Source: Priapulus caudatus | Taxonomy: Eukaryota; Priapulida; Priapulimorpha; Priapulimorphida; Priapulidae | DNA length: 20,000 bases | Assembly: GCF_000485595.1 (NCBI RefSeq) | Contig: NW_014577109.1 | Span: forward strand, 274,682-294,681 | Direction of reading: 5' to 3' | Shown here: positions 1 to 8,772 of the stretch, piece by piece | Layout: each line of letters opens with the position of its first letter | Position numbering within the stretch: position 1 is the stretch's first letter | Notes under the pieces: model-generated | What the model saw: only the letters and a program-made list of their open reading frames with translations | Told to the model about the DNA's origin: nothing | Database searches by the model: none | Program-made: the position numbers and the translations under genes

Positions 1-150
1 GCGGCGACGCTGTCCGTGGCGTAGCTGAGAAGCTGTCCGTGGTGTAGCGGAGAAGCTGTCCGTGGTGTAGCGGAGAAGCTGTCCGTGGTGTAGCGGAGAA
101 GCTGTCCGTGGTGTAGCAGAGAAGCTGTCCGTGATGTAGCGGAGAAGCTG
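1..150. repeat. 23-bp minisatellite, right edge (copy A array)
   Basis: This is a tandem array with a strict 23-bp period. The core agaagctgtccgtggtgta recurs at 28, 51, 74 and 97, and a variant follows near 120. The units are almost identical here. The array is cut off by the window start, so its true length is unknown. It ends near 150, where the sequence changes to a G-rich, non-periodic stretch. The same unit makes up the much longer array at 8773-9752, which is followed by the same flanking sequence. The unit has a TAG on the + strand and no stop on the - strand, so open frames on the - strand are expected by chance. Confidence 0.95.
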
Positions 151-310
151 GGATGTGGGGTGGCGGAAAAGAGGGGTTGGGGTGGCGGAGAAGTGGGGTT
201 GGGGTGGGGGAGAAGTCGGGCGGAGAAGAGGTGTGTGGTAGGGGCGAGGCGTGATGTTGGTGGGAGAGAAGAGCGAGATAAGAGGGTGAGAAGCGGTGTA
301 AGGGAGAAGG
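151..310 (+). other. G-rich, purine-biased stretch with G-quadruplex potential
   Basis: The + strand is strongly G-rich just after the 23-bp array. Runs of four or more G lie at 173-176, 179-182, 195-198, 201-204 and 206-210, with loops of 2, 12, 2 and 1 nt. That fits the usual pattern for an intramolecular G-quadruplex. Copy B keeps four such tracts at 9787-9790, 9805-9808, 9811-9814 and 9816-9819. Structure formation is inferred from the motif only. Confidence 0.5.
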
Positions 311-353
311 CGGTATGACGGAGGCAATTGGCAGTGCCAGCGTCTGCAGCGCT

Positions 354-363
354 GGGGGGGGGG
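354..363 (+). repeat. Poly-G run (10 G)
   Basis: An uninterrupted run of ten G follows gtctgcagcgct. Copy B has eleven G at the matching place (9974-9984). The one-base difference is typical of homopolymer slippage or a sequencing error. Confidence 0.9.
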
Positions 364-1554
364 CGTACCGCTCTCGCGTAATCTCGGGGGCGGTGGGAGG
401 GGGAGCGGATGAAGCCTACCGACCCCACATAGCATTTGTCATTAGCTCTCCAGTAACATTTCGCATAGCGCGCGGGTCATTGGTGGCGGGACGGCCGGCC
501 GTATTAAGACGCTAGGGCGTGATGCATGTGATTGCCGGTCTTCGAAGAAGAACTTTTTCTCGATTTGTAATTTCGCATAGTAAGTAAGTATATGACCGGC
601 TTTAAGAACGCGTGCGGAAGTCGATCGTTGGCGTCGTCGCGACCCCGCCACGGTCGGCCGACCTCGGAGCGACTGACTTCATGCCGTCGCTTTCGAAATA
701 AGTACACGCCGCGCACGTCTGCGAATCCGCTGCGCACGGGTGAAGAAAGTCCGAGGCAAGAAAAAAGCCAGAAGGATGCATTTTAATGACGGGTGATCAG
801 CGGACCGGAATGACGGAGCGTTGTTACGGCAACGATGAGCGTCGTAATGAGTCTTGCTGCGGAGCCCCCTAGTTTGTTGTCGATTATTTCCCGCACTAAA
901 TTGCGGCGCAGATCACGAGTGGGATCGTTATGTGTTGATTGGCGGCGGTCGGAGCTGATCAGTAATTATCTGCTCAAGAGACTGATTCACTGCTAACTGA
1001 CTACTTATCGGGCCCGCAGGTTCGCGTCTCTACATCGACCAGCAGCTACCGTAGCGACCTCTACAGCTAGCCACCACTGCTGTCCGCTGCGCAGGGCCTG
1101 ACGTGATTCCGGTGGTCGAAAAGCAGCAAGGGTGGAGAGGCGGGTGGTTACGATCGAGGCATGCGTATATCCTCGGTGTCTGGGTGTGACACACACACAC
1201 CGGGAGTCGCCTAAAGAGACTGAACTCGTGGAGGGTATCAGGTGGCACTTGGCTGATTTGAGCGTCCTTTTTCTATTTGGATGTGGCATGCAGAAGGAGC
1301 GGTGGTGGTGGTACCTTACGAACGTTGGGGATGTAAGCGCCCTGTACGTTTGATTTTGGCGTGTTGGGCGCCACCTGGTGGGCAGCGTGGAAACGCTGTT
1401 CGGAGCCATTCGCGCGATCCTGTATCACACATGGCATTAGATTATTGTCCACGTGGCGTCGCCTGAATGCGTCCAGGGTGAAGCGACGAGCGAGCACGTG
1501 ATCAGCAGATCAGATGATTTCTTACATGCCTGTTTTGGGTCGCGACTATGACGG

Positions 1555-1676
1555 TGACTCTCTCTCTCTCTCTGTCCCTCCCCCCATCTCTCTCTCTCTC
1601 TCACTCTCTGTCTGTCTTGCTCCCCCTCTCTCTTCCTCTCTCTCTCTTCCTCTCGCTCTCTCTCTCTCTCCCTCGC
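1555..1676. repeat. CT-rich microsatellite, copy A
   Basis: This is an imperfect (CT)n tract of about 120 bp, broken by short C runs and TG steps. The matching tract in copy B (11208-11322) is about 7 bp shorter and more interrupted. The open frames across it are runs of Ser, Leu and Pro on + and Arg, Glu and Gly on -, which simply reflect the dinucleotide repeat. Confidence 0.95.
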
Positions 1677-2369
1677 ACTTGTCCGCTATGGCTGTGTGTG
1701 TGGGGTGCAGCGGGAGGGCAGCTCGGTGTGGCGCGCATCGACCCGACAGCTCCGACACTCCATCACGCTCCTCCGAATGTCTCCGTATAGAATTACAAAC
1801 TCAAACAGAATTAAACTAATCGACGGGCACATTTTTATTACTCCGCTCACGGTTTGTTATCATTCTGATTATTCTTCTTCGGATTTTCAGAGCATTTCGT
1901 CTGAGCAGCGCGCTCTGTGATCGATTGGTAGCCGGATATAGTCTGGCACTCGTAGCTCGGCGTGTTCATCAATCGCCTGCGCTTCAAGATGCTTGTAGCC
2001 GGTCTACGGGAGAAAGTGTTCCCGCTCCGGTGTCATTTGCCTCTGCTGTGATGCATGTACTTAGCCTGCAGCTGCCGCTGCAAAAAAATATCAGTCACCC
2101 TGAAAGATGGATTCGTGTTTTCGTTGTGCATAAGCTATAGCCCATCGTCTGGACGTCGCCGTGTTTGGAAAACATTTCGGAAATTTGCGAAGAGAACGAG
2201 ATCGAGGTTTTTGTTTTTGCAAACTTTAACATTTGTCTGGTGCGTTGGTGTGAATAATATAACTAGGTTTGGTTGCGTTGAAATATTGATGCCCCCTTTC
2301 TATTTGAGACGTTATTAATAAATGATAATTATGCCAACTTCCACAATGTTCACATGCAAATTTTTTTGG

Positions 2370-2371
<2 letters not shown>

Positions 2372-2407
<36 letters not shown>

Positions 2408-2470
2408 GTGCGTGCGCGCGCGCGTGTGAGAGAGAGAGTGCGCGTGCGTGCGTACGTGCGTGTGTGTGTT
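2372..2470. repeat. Compound GT / GC / GA microsatellite, copy A
   Basis: A long (GT)n run passes into GC alternation, then a short (GA)n, then GCGT repeats. Alternating purine-pyrimidine GT and GC DNA can adopt Z-form; this is family knowledge and was not tested here. Copy B has the same compound order at 12061-12154, about 4 bp shorter. The minus-strand frames rich in His and Thr (2226-2579, 2315-2521) come from the repeat and are not genes. Confidence 0.95.
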
Positions 2471-2857
2471 CACTGTGAATGTGTATCCTTCGGTTGTTTC
2501 TGCATCTAAGGCATTCTGCATGTAAGGCTATCGATAGAATGCGGGTGTGTGACGCGAGGGCGGCACATACAATATGCATATTGTACAGCTACTACATGTA
2601 CGCTAGCGAGAGTGAGAAAACATGTAGGTGAGCGCTGGGGGTGCAGGGAGCTGTGGCGTATGTGTCTGCCGTGTTTTATACAGTGAACAGAAATCAGATC
2701 GCAGTGCATAGAGACCTCACAACGGCGAGTCTGTTTATGCCATCGACAGTGCTCGTCTCCGTGACATCTGCATTGCAACGAACAACCACGCGTCTAGATC
2801 TACGTACGCTGCTCATCTCTGCGTGATATGCTCACTCGCGCTCTTTCTCATCAGGGT

Positions 2858-3240
2858 GTGGGGGTGGTACCCAGTATGTGTCAGTGTGTATGGGGAGAGG
2901 ATACCCAGTATGTATCAGTGTGTATTAGGGGTACCCAATATGTGTTAGGGTGTTGGTGGTACCCGGTGTACGTCAGTGTGTTGGGGGAGGGGTGATACTC
3001 AGTGTTTTTTATGGGGGAAGCGGGTACCCAGTATGTATTAGGGTATAAGTTTGCGTGTGTGTGTGTGGGGAGGTGGGGGTACTCAGTATGCGTTAATGCG
3101 TGTGGGGGGTTTACCCACAGTTAAGGTGTAGGGGGTAACCAGGATGTGTTGGGGTGTAGGGGGTACCCAGGATGTGTTAATGTATATGGGTGGGGGGGGG
3201 TAGTATGTGTCAGTGGTTTATGAGATGGTACCCGGTGGAT
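2858..3240. repeat. Degenerate ~30-bp minisatellite (TACCC-AGTATGTGT core)
   Basis: A core close to tacccagtatgtgtcagtgtg recurs, separated by G-rich spacers. Core starts lie at 2868, 2902, 2932, 2960, 2996, 3025, 3080, 3112, 3136, 3164, about 3200 and 3229. Most spacings fall between 24 and 36 bp; one of 55 bp holds an inserted GT tract. Variants include TACTC, TTACCC and TAACC. The units have diverged, so the array is old or has expanded imprecisely. It directly follows the end of copy A and has no counterpart after copy B. I do not recognise it as a described family. Confidence 0.88.
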
Positions 3241-3917
3241 GGCATTGTGGGGCATTGTTATGATTCCTATTCCATTCGCGTGATCAGGTTTCGCTTGCTA
3301 TTAAAAATAACTGCAACGACTGCGTTCGCCCGAATGTACTACGGTCTGATTTTCTTCTTGTTTTGCGTGATTGTGCGCGTGCATACATATTGTGTATCAG
3401 TATGATATCGTCGTATATAGCCTACTATGTAACACCGCCGACGACCCGTCAATTCGTATCGAAAATAAATTAAGAACGCGGTATCATCATCAATGCAAAG
3501 CCTTACATGACGTGGAATAATGGATGGGAAACAACGCGTAGAATGATGGAAGAGTTTTTTGCGGGCGCTAAATTTTGACGGCGCGATGGAATACGAAATT
3601 TTCCCATTTTCTTCGGAGAGCGAGAGGGTTGTGCAGCGTTGTTTGTTTAGAAAACGAGTGCTTGAACTCAATCACGGTATTAGATTCGAGGGTCGCTTTC
3701 GAAGGCGATGGGGAGAAAATTGCGCATTGTTTTTCCAGTTGCAGTTCATCGATTTACACGTATGCAGTCGCGCCAGGCTTTTGTTTAGAGAGCACTTACT
3801 CGGCATATTGTGCTCATAATTATTTCGCGTGCAGTCGCCAGTACATTAGAGAGCAGCGTCGTTGAATGGTATCTTTTGAACTCTGTTGCACACTAACCCC
3901 ATTCCGGCGTGCGCCGC
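3241..3917. other. Unique non-coding sequence
   Basis: I see no repeat, RNA gene or recognisable protein here. The longest ATG-initiated frame on + runs from 3586 to 3819 (77 codons) and has unremarkable codon usage. A second frame overlaps it at 3575-3865, with similar length and no resemblance to any family I know. Overlapping open frames of this size are expected by chance at this base composition. Confidence 0.6.
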
Positions 3918-3949
3918 CCGCGCGCGCGAGAGAGAGAGAGGCGAGAGAG
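3918..3949. repeat. Short GC / GA compound microsatellite
   Basis: CGCGCGCG alternation runs directly into (GA)n and ends in an interrupted gcgagagag. The GC-to-GA order also occurs inside the compound tract of copy A near 2415-2440. Confidence 0.85.
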
Positions 3950-4573
3950 TGCACTCATGATGACAATATCTAACGCAGCCACGACTGTTTACCGAAATCC
4001 AAATTAAAGTTTGCTGCGGGGCCGTAATTTTATGTCAACATGCTCAACTGCTCAGCGCTTGTCGGGGAACAAAACGCGAACAAATTCGCGGGCCGCTCAT
4101 TTGAGCCTCTCCGCCAACGATTACCATTTTATTATATCACGTACTTTGTCCCTCCGGCGCGGCAAGCAATCCCGGCGAATAAAAATGAATAAATTAGCCG
4201 GCCCGTGAAGTTATTACTTTAGCTGTTATTTCCACGTGCCACGTATCTAAGCCGGTGTGAATTCGGTGCGAGGCGGAGAAATTGAGAGCGATGAGGGGTC
4301 AGGACGAAGTACGGCGGCGCTGTAGGACGTCTCGCTGGACTGCTGTTCGACACGCGATTTTCCAGCTGAAGTATATACATCACTGTTCGCCATAAAACTA
4401 CCTATTCGTGTGTCGAATAGCGAGCGATCTGCTCGACTACTATATTCGACTGCGTGCACGCGTTCGGATCTCGTCGCTCTGTGAAAATCGCGGATACAAA
4501 AGGTCGGACGTGGCGTGGTGTCGTCGGTGAATTCTGCGGTCCGCTCGGTTACAAACGGACCGATATACCGATT
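3950..4573. other. Unique CpG-rich non-coding sequence
   Basis: No gene or repeat is recognised. The stretch is rich in CpG and includes an AT-rich patch near 4175-4196 with two AATAAA-like hexamers in an A-rich context. It leads into the TATA-like site at 4574. Open frames on both strands stay under 100 codons and overlap one another. Confidence 0.55.
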
Positions 4574-4581
4574 TATATAAA
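4574..4581 (+). promoter_or_regulatory. Candidate TATA box with possible 5' exon and donor site downstream
   Basis: The sequence TATATAAA sits in CpG-rich surroundings. A start site about 30 bp downstream would fall near 4605, although no clear insect-type initiator (TCAGT) is seen there. A good splice donor, GTGAGT, begins at 4651, so a short untranslated first exon of roughly 45 nt is conceivable. TATA-like octamers arise by chance, for example at 6765-6772, and no downstream coding exon was found to anchor this. Treat it as a weak hypothesis. Confidence 0.15.
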
Positions 4582-4783
4582 CTACGCAGAATCCGCAAGT
4601 TCGTTGCGTTTCGTACGAAGTATAGTCGAATATACGTCTCTGGGGAGCGCGTGAGTACAGATGTTATGTACAGGGTTGGTACCAGAGGAAAGAGGCAAGG
4701 CAAGGGCATGCTCCCCTCCCCGCAGAGGCATGAAATTTAAGAAACCGCTCGCATGCACTCGTCGTCTTGGAAACAATTCTAAG

Positions 4784-4851
4784 ATGGCGCGCATCGCAGA
4801 CGACAGAAGACGCTGCGTGCAAAGCCGGCGCGCGGAAATGATGGCGCGCAT
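4784..4851. other. Repeated 11-mer ATGGCGCGCAT, two copies 57 bp apart
   Basis: An identical near-palindromic 11-mer lies at 4784-4794 and 4841-4851 in the same orientation. It contains GGCGCGC, and the first copy (AAGATGGCG) also resembles a YY1-type site. It may be a pair of binding sites downstream of the candidate promoter, or chance in CpG-rich DNA. Confidence 0.25.
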
Positions 4852-4926
4852 TGATCAGTCATAATCGGTCGCCTGATTTACATTTTCAATGGCCGCGTCG
4901 CGTTGTTATCGGCTTTGTCTGATGTG

Positions 4927-4973
4927 TGCGCGCGCGCGGCCGGGCGGGCGTTGCAGGGGTGGGGGGGGGGGGG
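4927..4973 (+). repeat. GC alternation followed by poly-G (13 G)
   Basis: A GTGCGCGCGCGC tract is followed within 25 bp by GGGGT and then thirteen consecutive G at 4961-4973. A run this long is prone to length error in any sequencing method. Confidence 0.9.
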
Positions 4974-5348
4974 TGATTTTGTTGCCTTAGCTCCCGGGCG
5001 GACGTCACCGTATCGTCCTCGCATTCTTACAAGGCGGAGATTCGCACGATGGGAGTGCCAACCACCGTCCTTCCGCTCGTCCTACCAAAGACGCTTTCTT
5101 CATACAGGGAACTCTAGATGTCCTACTATTTCGACGGGCCAGCTTAGGTTGGGTCCACGACTCAGCGACGGCGCCACGTCCGATTCTCCGTTGATTCGCA
5201 ACGACTAACAGTGGTCGGTCTAAGCGCCATCTCGTAGGTGTTAGGTTCTTAGTTCTAAATAGAGGTATCTATGCTACCGGAGCCAGCGACTGGCTTTGGC
5301 TTAACCCCAGCAGGTAATCGATGCGTAGAAACACGGTACGCCGCGTAG
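4974..5348. other. Unique non-coding sequence
   Basis: No recognised feature. One + frame (within 4903-5208) has no similarity to a known family and begins within the GC/poly-G tract. The stretch holds several short GTAGG and TTAG words but no ordered repeat. Confidence 0.5.
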
Positions 5349-5349
5349 G

Positions 5350-5428
5350 TATATATATATATATATTTATATATATAATAATATAATATATATAGAGAAA
5401 GAGAGAGAGAGACGAGAGAGGGGAGAGA
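5350..5428. repeat. TA microsatellite joined to GA microsatellite
   Basis: An imperfect (TA)n tract at about 5350-5393 is followed by an imperfect (GA)n tract to about 5428. The junction of an AT-only tract and a purine tract is abrupt. The minus-strand frame 5255-5503, rich in Tyr and Ile, is a translation of this repeat. Confidence 0.93.
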
Positions 5429-6393
5429 CAGCTGGAAGTGTGAGATATCAGCGACGGGAGATGGTTTGGATAGAGACGCGAGCCTAATGAGCAGCGGTGA
5501 CATCTTTCAGTGAAAGATTGAGCCCCTGCGTGTAGCTTTGCAGCGATGTTTTAGACAGTGACGTTCGCCACCGGTGCGAAAAAAAGCCGCAGCTCGTACA
5601 TTCCGTGCGTCCTCACTACGTCAGCTAGGTCCGAGGGTAAAGTGGGCATTACGTGGCTTTTGCCGAGTTGGACGTCTCCAGCTATGCATAAACAAAACCG
5701 AACTGAATGGAACTTCGGTTCATTGTGCATTTTCTTTCGGCAGGATATCCGAGAATAGGTGATCTTACTCGGCGTGTTTCTTTGAGCCAATAGGGTTAAT
5801 TAATGTCAGCCGAGTTTTGAGGTTTGTGATTCTGCATCGTAAATTCGACAAGCGCTCTGCAGGTGCGTCGTCGATCGGCGCGGCGGGGGGCGCGCAGGCT
5901 GCAGCTAGCGGGCCGTGATAGCACGCATGCAAGACGGCGACGAGAGACGAGCCGAGTAAGGCACGCACATTTTCCGTTTTTTTCTGTTCGCACGCGCGGA
6001 CGTGTGTTGCGAAAGTGTACGGATTTGTCCGTGACATCTAGCGTGCGTATACAGTCCCGCCCCTGCGATCAGTCCGTGAGCGCAACACGGTGTGCTTGCC
6101 GTCAGGGCTGGGCCGTGCGTAACGACCCAAGGCCACGCCTGTTTCCGATCGCTTGATGTAATTCAATTAACTAGTAATCGGCACCGAGGTGGCTTTAATT
6201 GCAAACATTTGCAATTTTGGATTTCTTGTTCGGTCGTGAGCTCAAAAGCTCGAGGCCGTTTATATGATGAATTTGGATTAATATTCTCGTGTCGGGTCGG
6301 GACAGGAATGAATCCCACATATTTTCTGTAATGATTTTGGTTTCGCTTGACTGATCAAGTTTTCGCATTGTTTTGTAGCTTAGCACCACAAGT
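5429..6393. other. Unique non-coding sequence with CpG-rich core
   Basis: The stretch 5860-6120 is notably rich in CpG and GC, while the parts before and after are closer to balanced or AT-rich. Open frames overlap on both strands (for example 5551-5790 on - and 5558-5762 on +), have no recognisable domains and stay under 100 codons. No RNA gene was recognised. Confidence 0.5.
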
Positions 6394-6480
6394 CGTCTCC
6401 ATCTCCCCTCCTCTACTCTCTCTCTCTCTTTTCCGTTTCTCTCTCTCTCTCTCTCTGCTTTCTTCTTTCTTTCTCGCCTC
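6394..6480. repeat. CT-rich microsatellite
   Basis: An imperfect (CT)n tract interrupted by TTTTCCGTTT and ending in TTTCTTTCT steps. It stands alone and is not part of the duplicated block. Confidence 0.93.
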
Positions 6481-7519
6481 TATTTGGTTCGCCTTGTTTT
6501 GTCAGCGCCGCGTGTTTTAACATCATTCCAGAGCCCCTTTCGCAGACAATTATTAGCGAGCCTGCTATAATTAGGCGTCCAAGGTCAGCTGCATCGAAAT
6601 TTGCCCACCGTGTTGGATCATTTTCTGCCGCCAAAACAAGTTATGAGCCATTTTGTGCTTGTATGTCAGATTATTCATCCTTCAGCTGCCGTCCGTTCCC
6701 GGTGCTGTGTAGTTATTCTTCTGCTGGCTGTTTCGCGCTGCTATCTACAGCATGCCTTCTCCTGTATATAAAGCAGCAATAATATGAAGAAGTTTGTAGA
6801 GAAATGCGCGCTTCTGAATGGATTTCCTTCTATGCGTGCACGTTGCTGTACATCGGCGGGCCGCGTTCGAGCCCGTGATACATGCACAGTCAGATGGCGG
6901 GTGGAACCGCATTTGTCATGGAAATACATTTTTTGCCCCCCATTTCAACGGCAACGTTATTTAGTGTTTTTCCCGGCCATTACACTCGCGCGGGCTTGAT
7001 GATAGGCTGTTGATCTTACTTGTAGAATTTCGAGTCTTCGCTTCTGATTGCTGCATTTGTGCAAAGATGCTTAGCCATCAAATGTCAAGCCGCGACGAGG
7101 AAAAAATGCATTAATGTTGATGCTGACCATTGAAATCTGAATCAAAGAAGTATAATTATTTTGATTACCACCGAAAAAAACCCGCCTGCGATTTCCTCGA
7201 GAGAAATGGCTTGGCTGCTGTTCACCGTAGCGGGCGGCCATTCTAATCCTACTTAGCCCCCCCCCACGCACTCCGCACCTCTCCTCTACACGCCCTACTT
7301 TTAGCAGGAGGAGGGGAGCAAAGATTGAAGCCAGATGACTCGCTCGTCCCCATGCCGTTCGCATCTCTCCAGCTGCTTCCTGAGAATCGCTGACACGCCG
7401 GCAACAGTCGTTTTAATATACCTCCGAATGATGACGACGCATTTTGATTTCGATATTGCATCTTCGGCCTCGCAGACTGCGGAAGTGAGAGCTGCATATG
7501 AAATCGACGATATCTCGAG
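6481..7519. other. Unique non-coding sequence before the polypyrimidine satellite
   Basis: No gene recognised. A TATATAAAG octamer lies at 6765-6773, but the only frame after it begins 12 bp downstream, too close to use it as a promoter. A B-box-like gttcgagccc near 6867 lacks an A-box at the right distance, so no tRNA is called. A run of nine C lies at about 7256-7264. Confidence 0.5.
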
Positions 7520-8690
7520 GGCATCCAACCTCCCCTCCCTCCCCTTCCCTATGTCTCCCTCATCCCCCTCCCTCACTCCATTCCTCCCTCCCCCTCCGTT
7601 CCTCCTCCCGCTCCCTCCCTTTTCTCCTCTTCCTTCCCTCCCTACGCTCCTCACTCTCATTCCTTCTCCTCCCTCCGCTCTCCCCTTCTCGTCTCCACCT
7701 CGCGATCGCTCCTCCCTCCTCCTTCCCCCTCGCCTCCCAACGCTCACCTTCTTCTTCCTCCGCCTTCCCTCCATCTTCTCCCTCACTCCTCCCTCACTCC
7801 CTCCTCCGCTCCTCCGTCCTGCCCGCCTCGCTAACGCTCACAACTTCGCCTCTTCCCTCTATCCCTCCATCGCTGCCCGTACCTCCGCCGCTCCTCCTCC
7901 TCTGCGCTCCCTCCTCCGCCCGTCCTTCCAACGCTCCCTCCCTTCCTTCCCTCCATCTGCTTCCGCTATCTCCTCCTCCTCCGACTCCTCCCTCCTGCCC
8001 TCGCTCCCTCCTCGCCTCTCAACGCTCACACCTTCGCTCTTCATCCCTTCGCCCTCCATTCTCCCTACGCTCTCCCCCTCTCCTCCTCCCCCTCCGTCGC
8101 AACGCTCACACCTTCTCTTCCTCCCTTCCCCTCCCATCTCTGCCCTACTCCCTCCCTCCTCCCTCGCTCCTCCTCCCTCCTCCCCTCTCCTGCCAACGCT
8201 CACACCCTCCTCTTCCGCATCCCTTCCCCCTCCATCTCTCCCTACCGTGCCTCGCTCCTCCTCCTCGCCTCCTCCCTCCTCCCCCCTCCACCCAACGCCA
8301 CACTTGCCTCTTCCCTCCCTTCGCCCTGGCATCTCTCCCTACCTCCTGCCCTTCCTCGCTCCCCTCCTCCGCTCCTCCTCCCCCTCCCCAACGCTCAACC
8401 TTTCCCTCTTCGCCTCGCTCCCGCCTCCATGCTCTCCCTCCCTCTCCCTCTCAGCTCTTCCCTCTCTCCTCACTCCCCCATCCTCCCATACGCTCATCAG
8501 GACCTTCCCTCTTCCCTCGCCTTCCCCCTCCATCTCTCCCTACTGCTACCTCCGGTAATGGTCTACGTACAACCATTGCGGTGCTGTTGCGTCGTTCGTC
8601 GGCCCTCCCTCACTTTCCTTCTTCATACTTCCCTCCGTCCTCCTTCTCTCCCTCGCCTCCTCTCTCCTCCCGTCCGTGTCTGTGCTTAGG
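7520..8690 (+). repeat. Polypyrimidine satellite, period ~95 bp
   Basis: The + strand is almost entirely C and T for more than 1.1 kb, and it carries a hidden tandem order. A purine-containing mark, ACGCT (often AACGCTCACAC), recurs at 7644, 7740, 7834, 7931, 8022, 8102, 8196, 8295, 8391 and 8490. The spacings are 96, 94, 97, 91, 80, 94, 99, 96 and 99 bp. Each unit also has a second mark near cctccatctctccctac. The order breaks at about 8545-8600, where a short mixed sequence interrupts it. All stop codons need a purine, so the two long frames here (7335-8558, 7498-8706) are open by composition alone. Such polypurine-polypyrimidine DNA can form triplexes; that is general knowledge and not shown here. 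Confidence 0.9.
8557..8577. other. Small inverted repeat in the satellite interruption
   Basis: AATGGT (8557-8562) and ACCATT (8572-8577) are reverse complements with a 9-nt loop. The stem is only 6 bp and may be chance. It is noted because it sits in the one non-pyrimidine interruption of the satellite. Confidence 0.2.
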
Positions 8691-8772
8691 TCGCAAGAGT
8701 GATTGACGACGTGTGTCTCGTCGTGAGTGTAGGGAGAAACTTTGTGTGTGAGGGAGAGAGTGTCTGGGCGTA

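Larger units (their letters stand above)
146..2848. repeat. Duplicated non-coding block, copy A
   Basis: This block is present again in direct orientation at 9754-12540. Shared landmarks include the G-rich start (146 and 9754), gtattaagacgctaggg (501 and 10120), gtttgttgtcgattatttcc (872 and 10517), a CT tract (about 1553 and 11206), a GT/GC/GA tract (about 2372 and 12061) and gcgtgat (2821 and 12514). No reading frame is kept between the copies. The longest minus-strand frames (1005-1409 here, 10800-11201 in B) give unrelated proteins once the indels shift frame, so I treat the block as non-coding. Homology stops near 2848 in CT-rich sequence. I recognise no repeat family. It could be a segmental duplication, a large tandem unit, or an assembly duplicate. 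Confidence 0.9.

Noticed and set aside
1005-1409. 134-codon frame on - in copy A
   Set aside because: The matching frame in copy B (10800-11201) encodes different residues after frame-shifting indels, it contains a CA/GT repeat, and no domain is recognised.
2226-2579. His/Thr-rich frame on -
   Set aside because: It reads through the GT/GC/GA microsatellite; the His-Thr run is the CA repeat.
6765-6773. TATA box TATATAAAG
   Set aside because: No initiator, no donor site and no credible gene follow; the only frame begins 12 bp downstream.
6860-6880. tRNA B-box-like gttcgagccc
   Set aside because: No A-box at the correct distance and no cloverleaf pairing found.
6997-7047. Possible C/D snoRNA (TGATGA at 6997, CTGA at 7044)
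   Set aside because: The flanking bases do not form the required terminal stem, and the spacing is short for the class.
7859-8332. 157-codon Gly/Arg/Glu-rich frame on -
   Set aside because: The antisense of the polypyrimidine satellite gives only purine-rich codons such as GGA, GAG and AGG.
7335-8706. Two overlapping frames of about 400 codons on + (7335-8558, 7498-8706), rich in Ser, Pro and Leu
   Set aside because: They run through an almost pure C/T tract, and no stop codon can be made from C and T alone. The length is forced by composition, and both frames are equally open.
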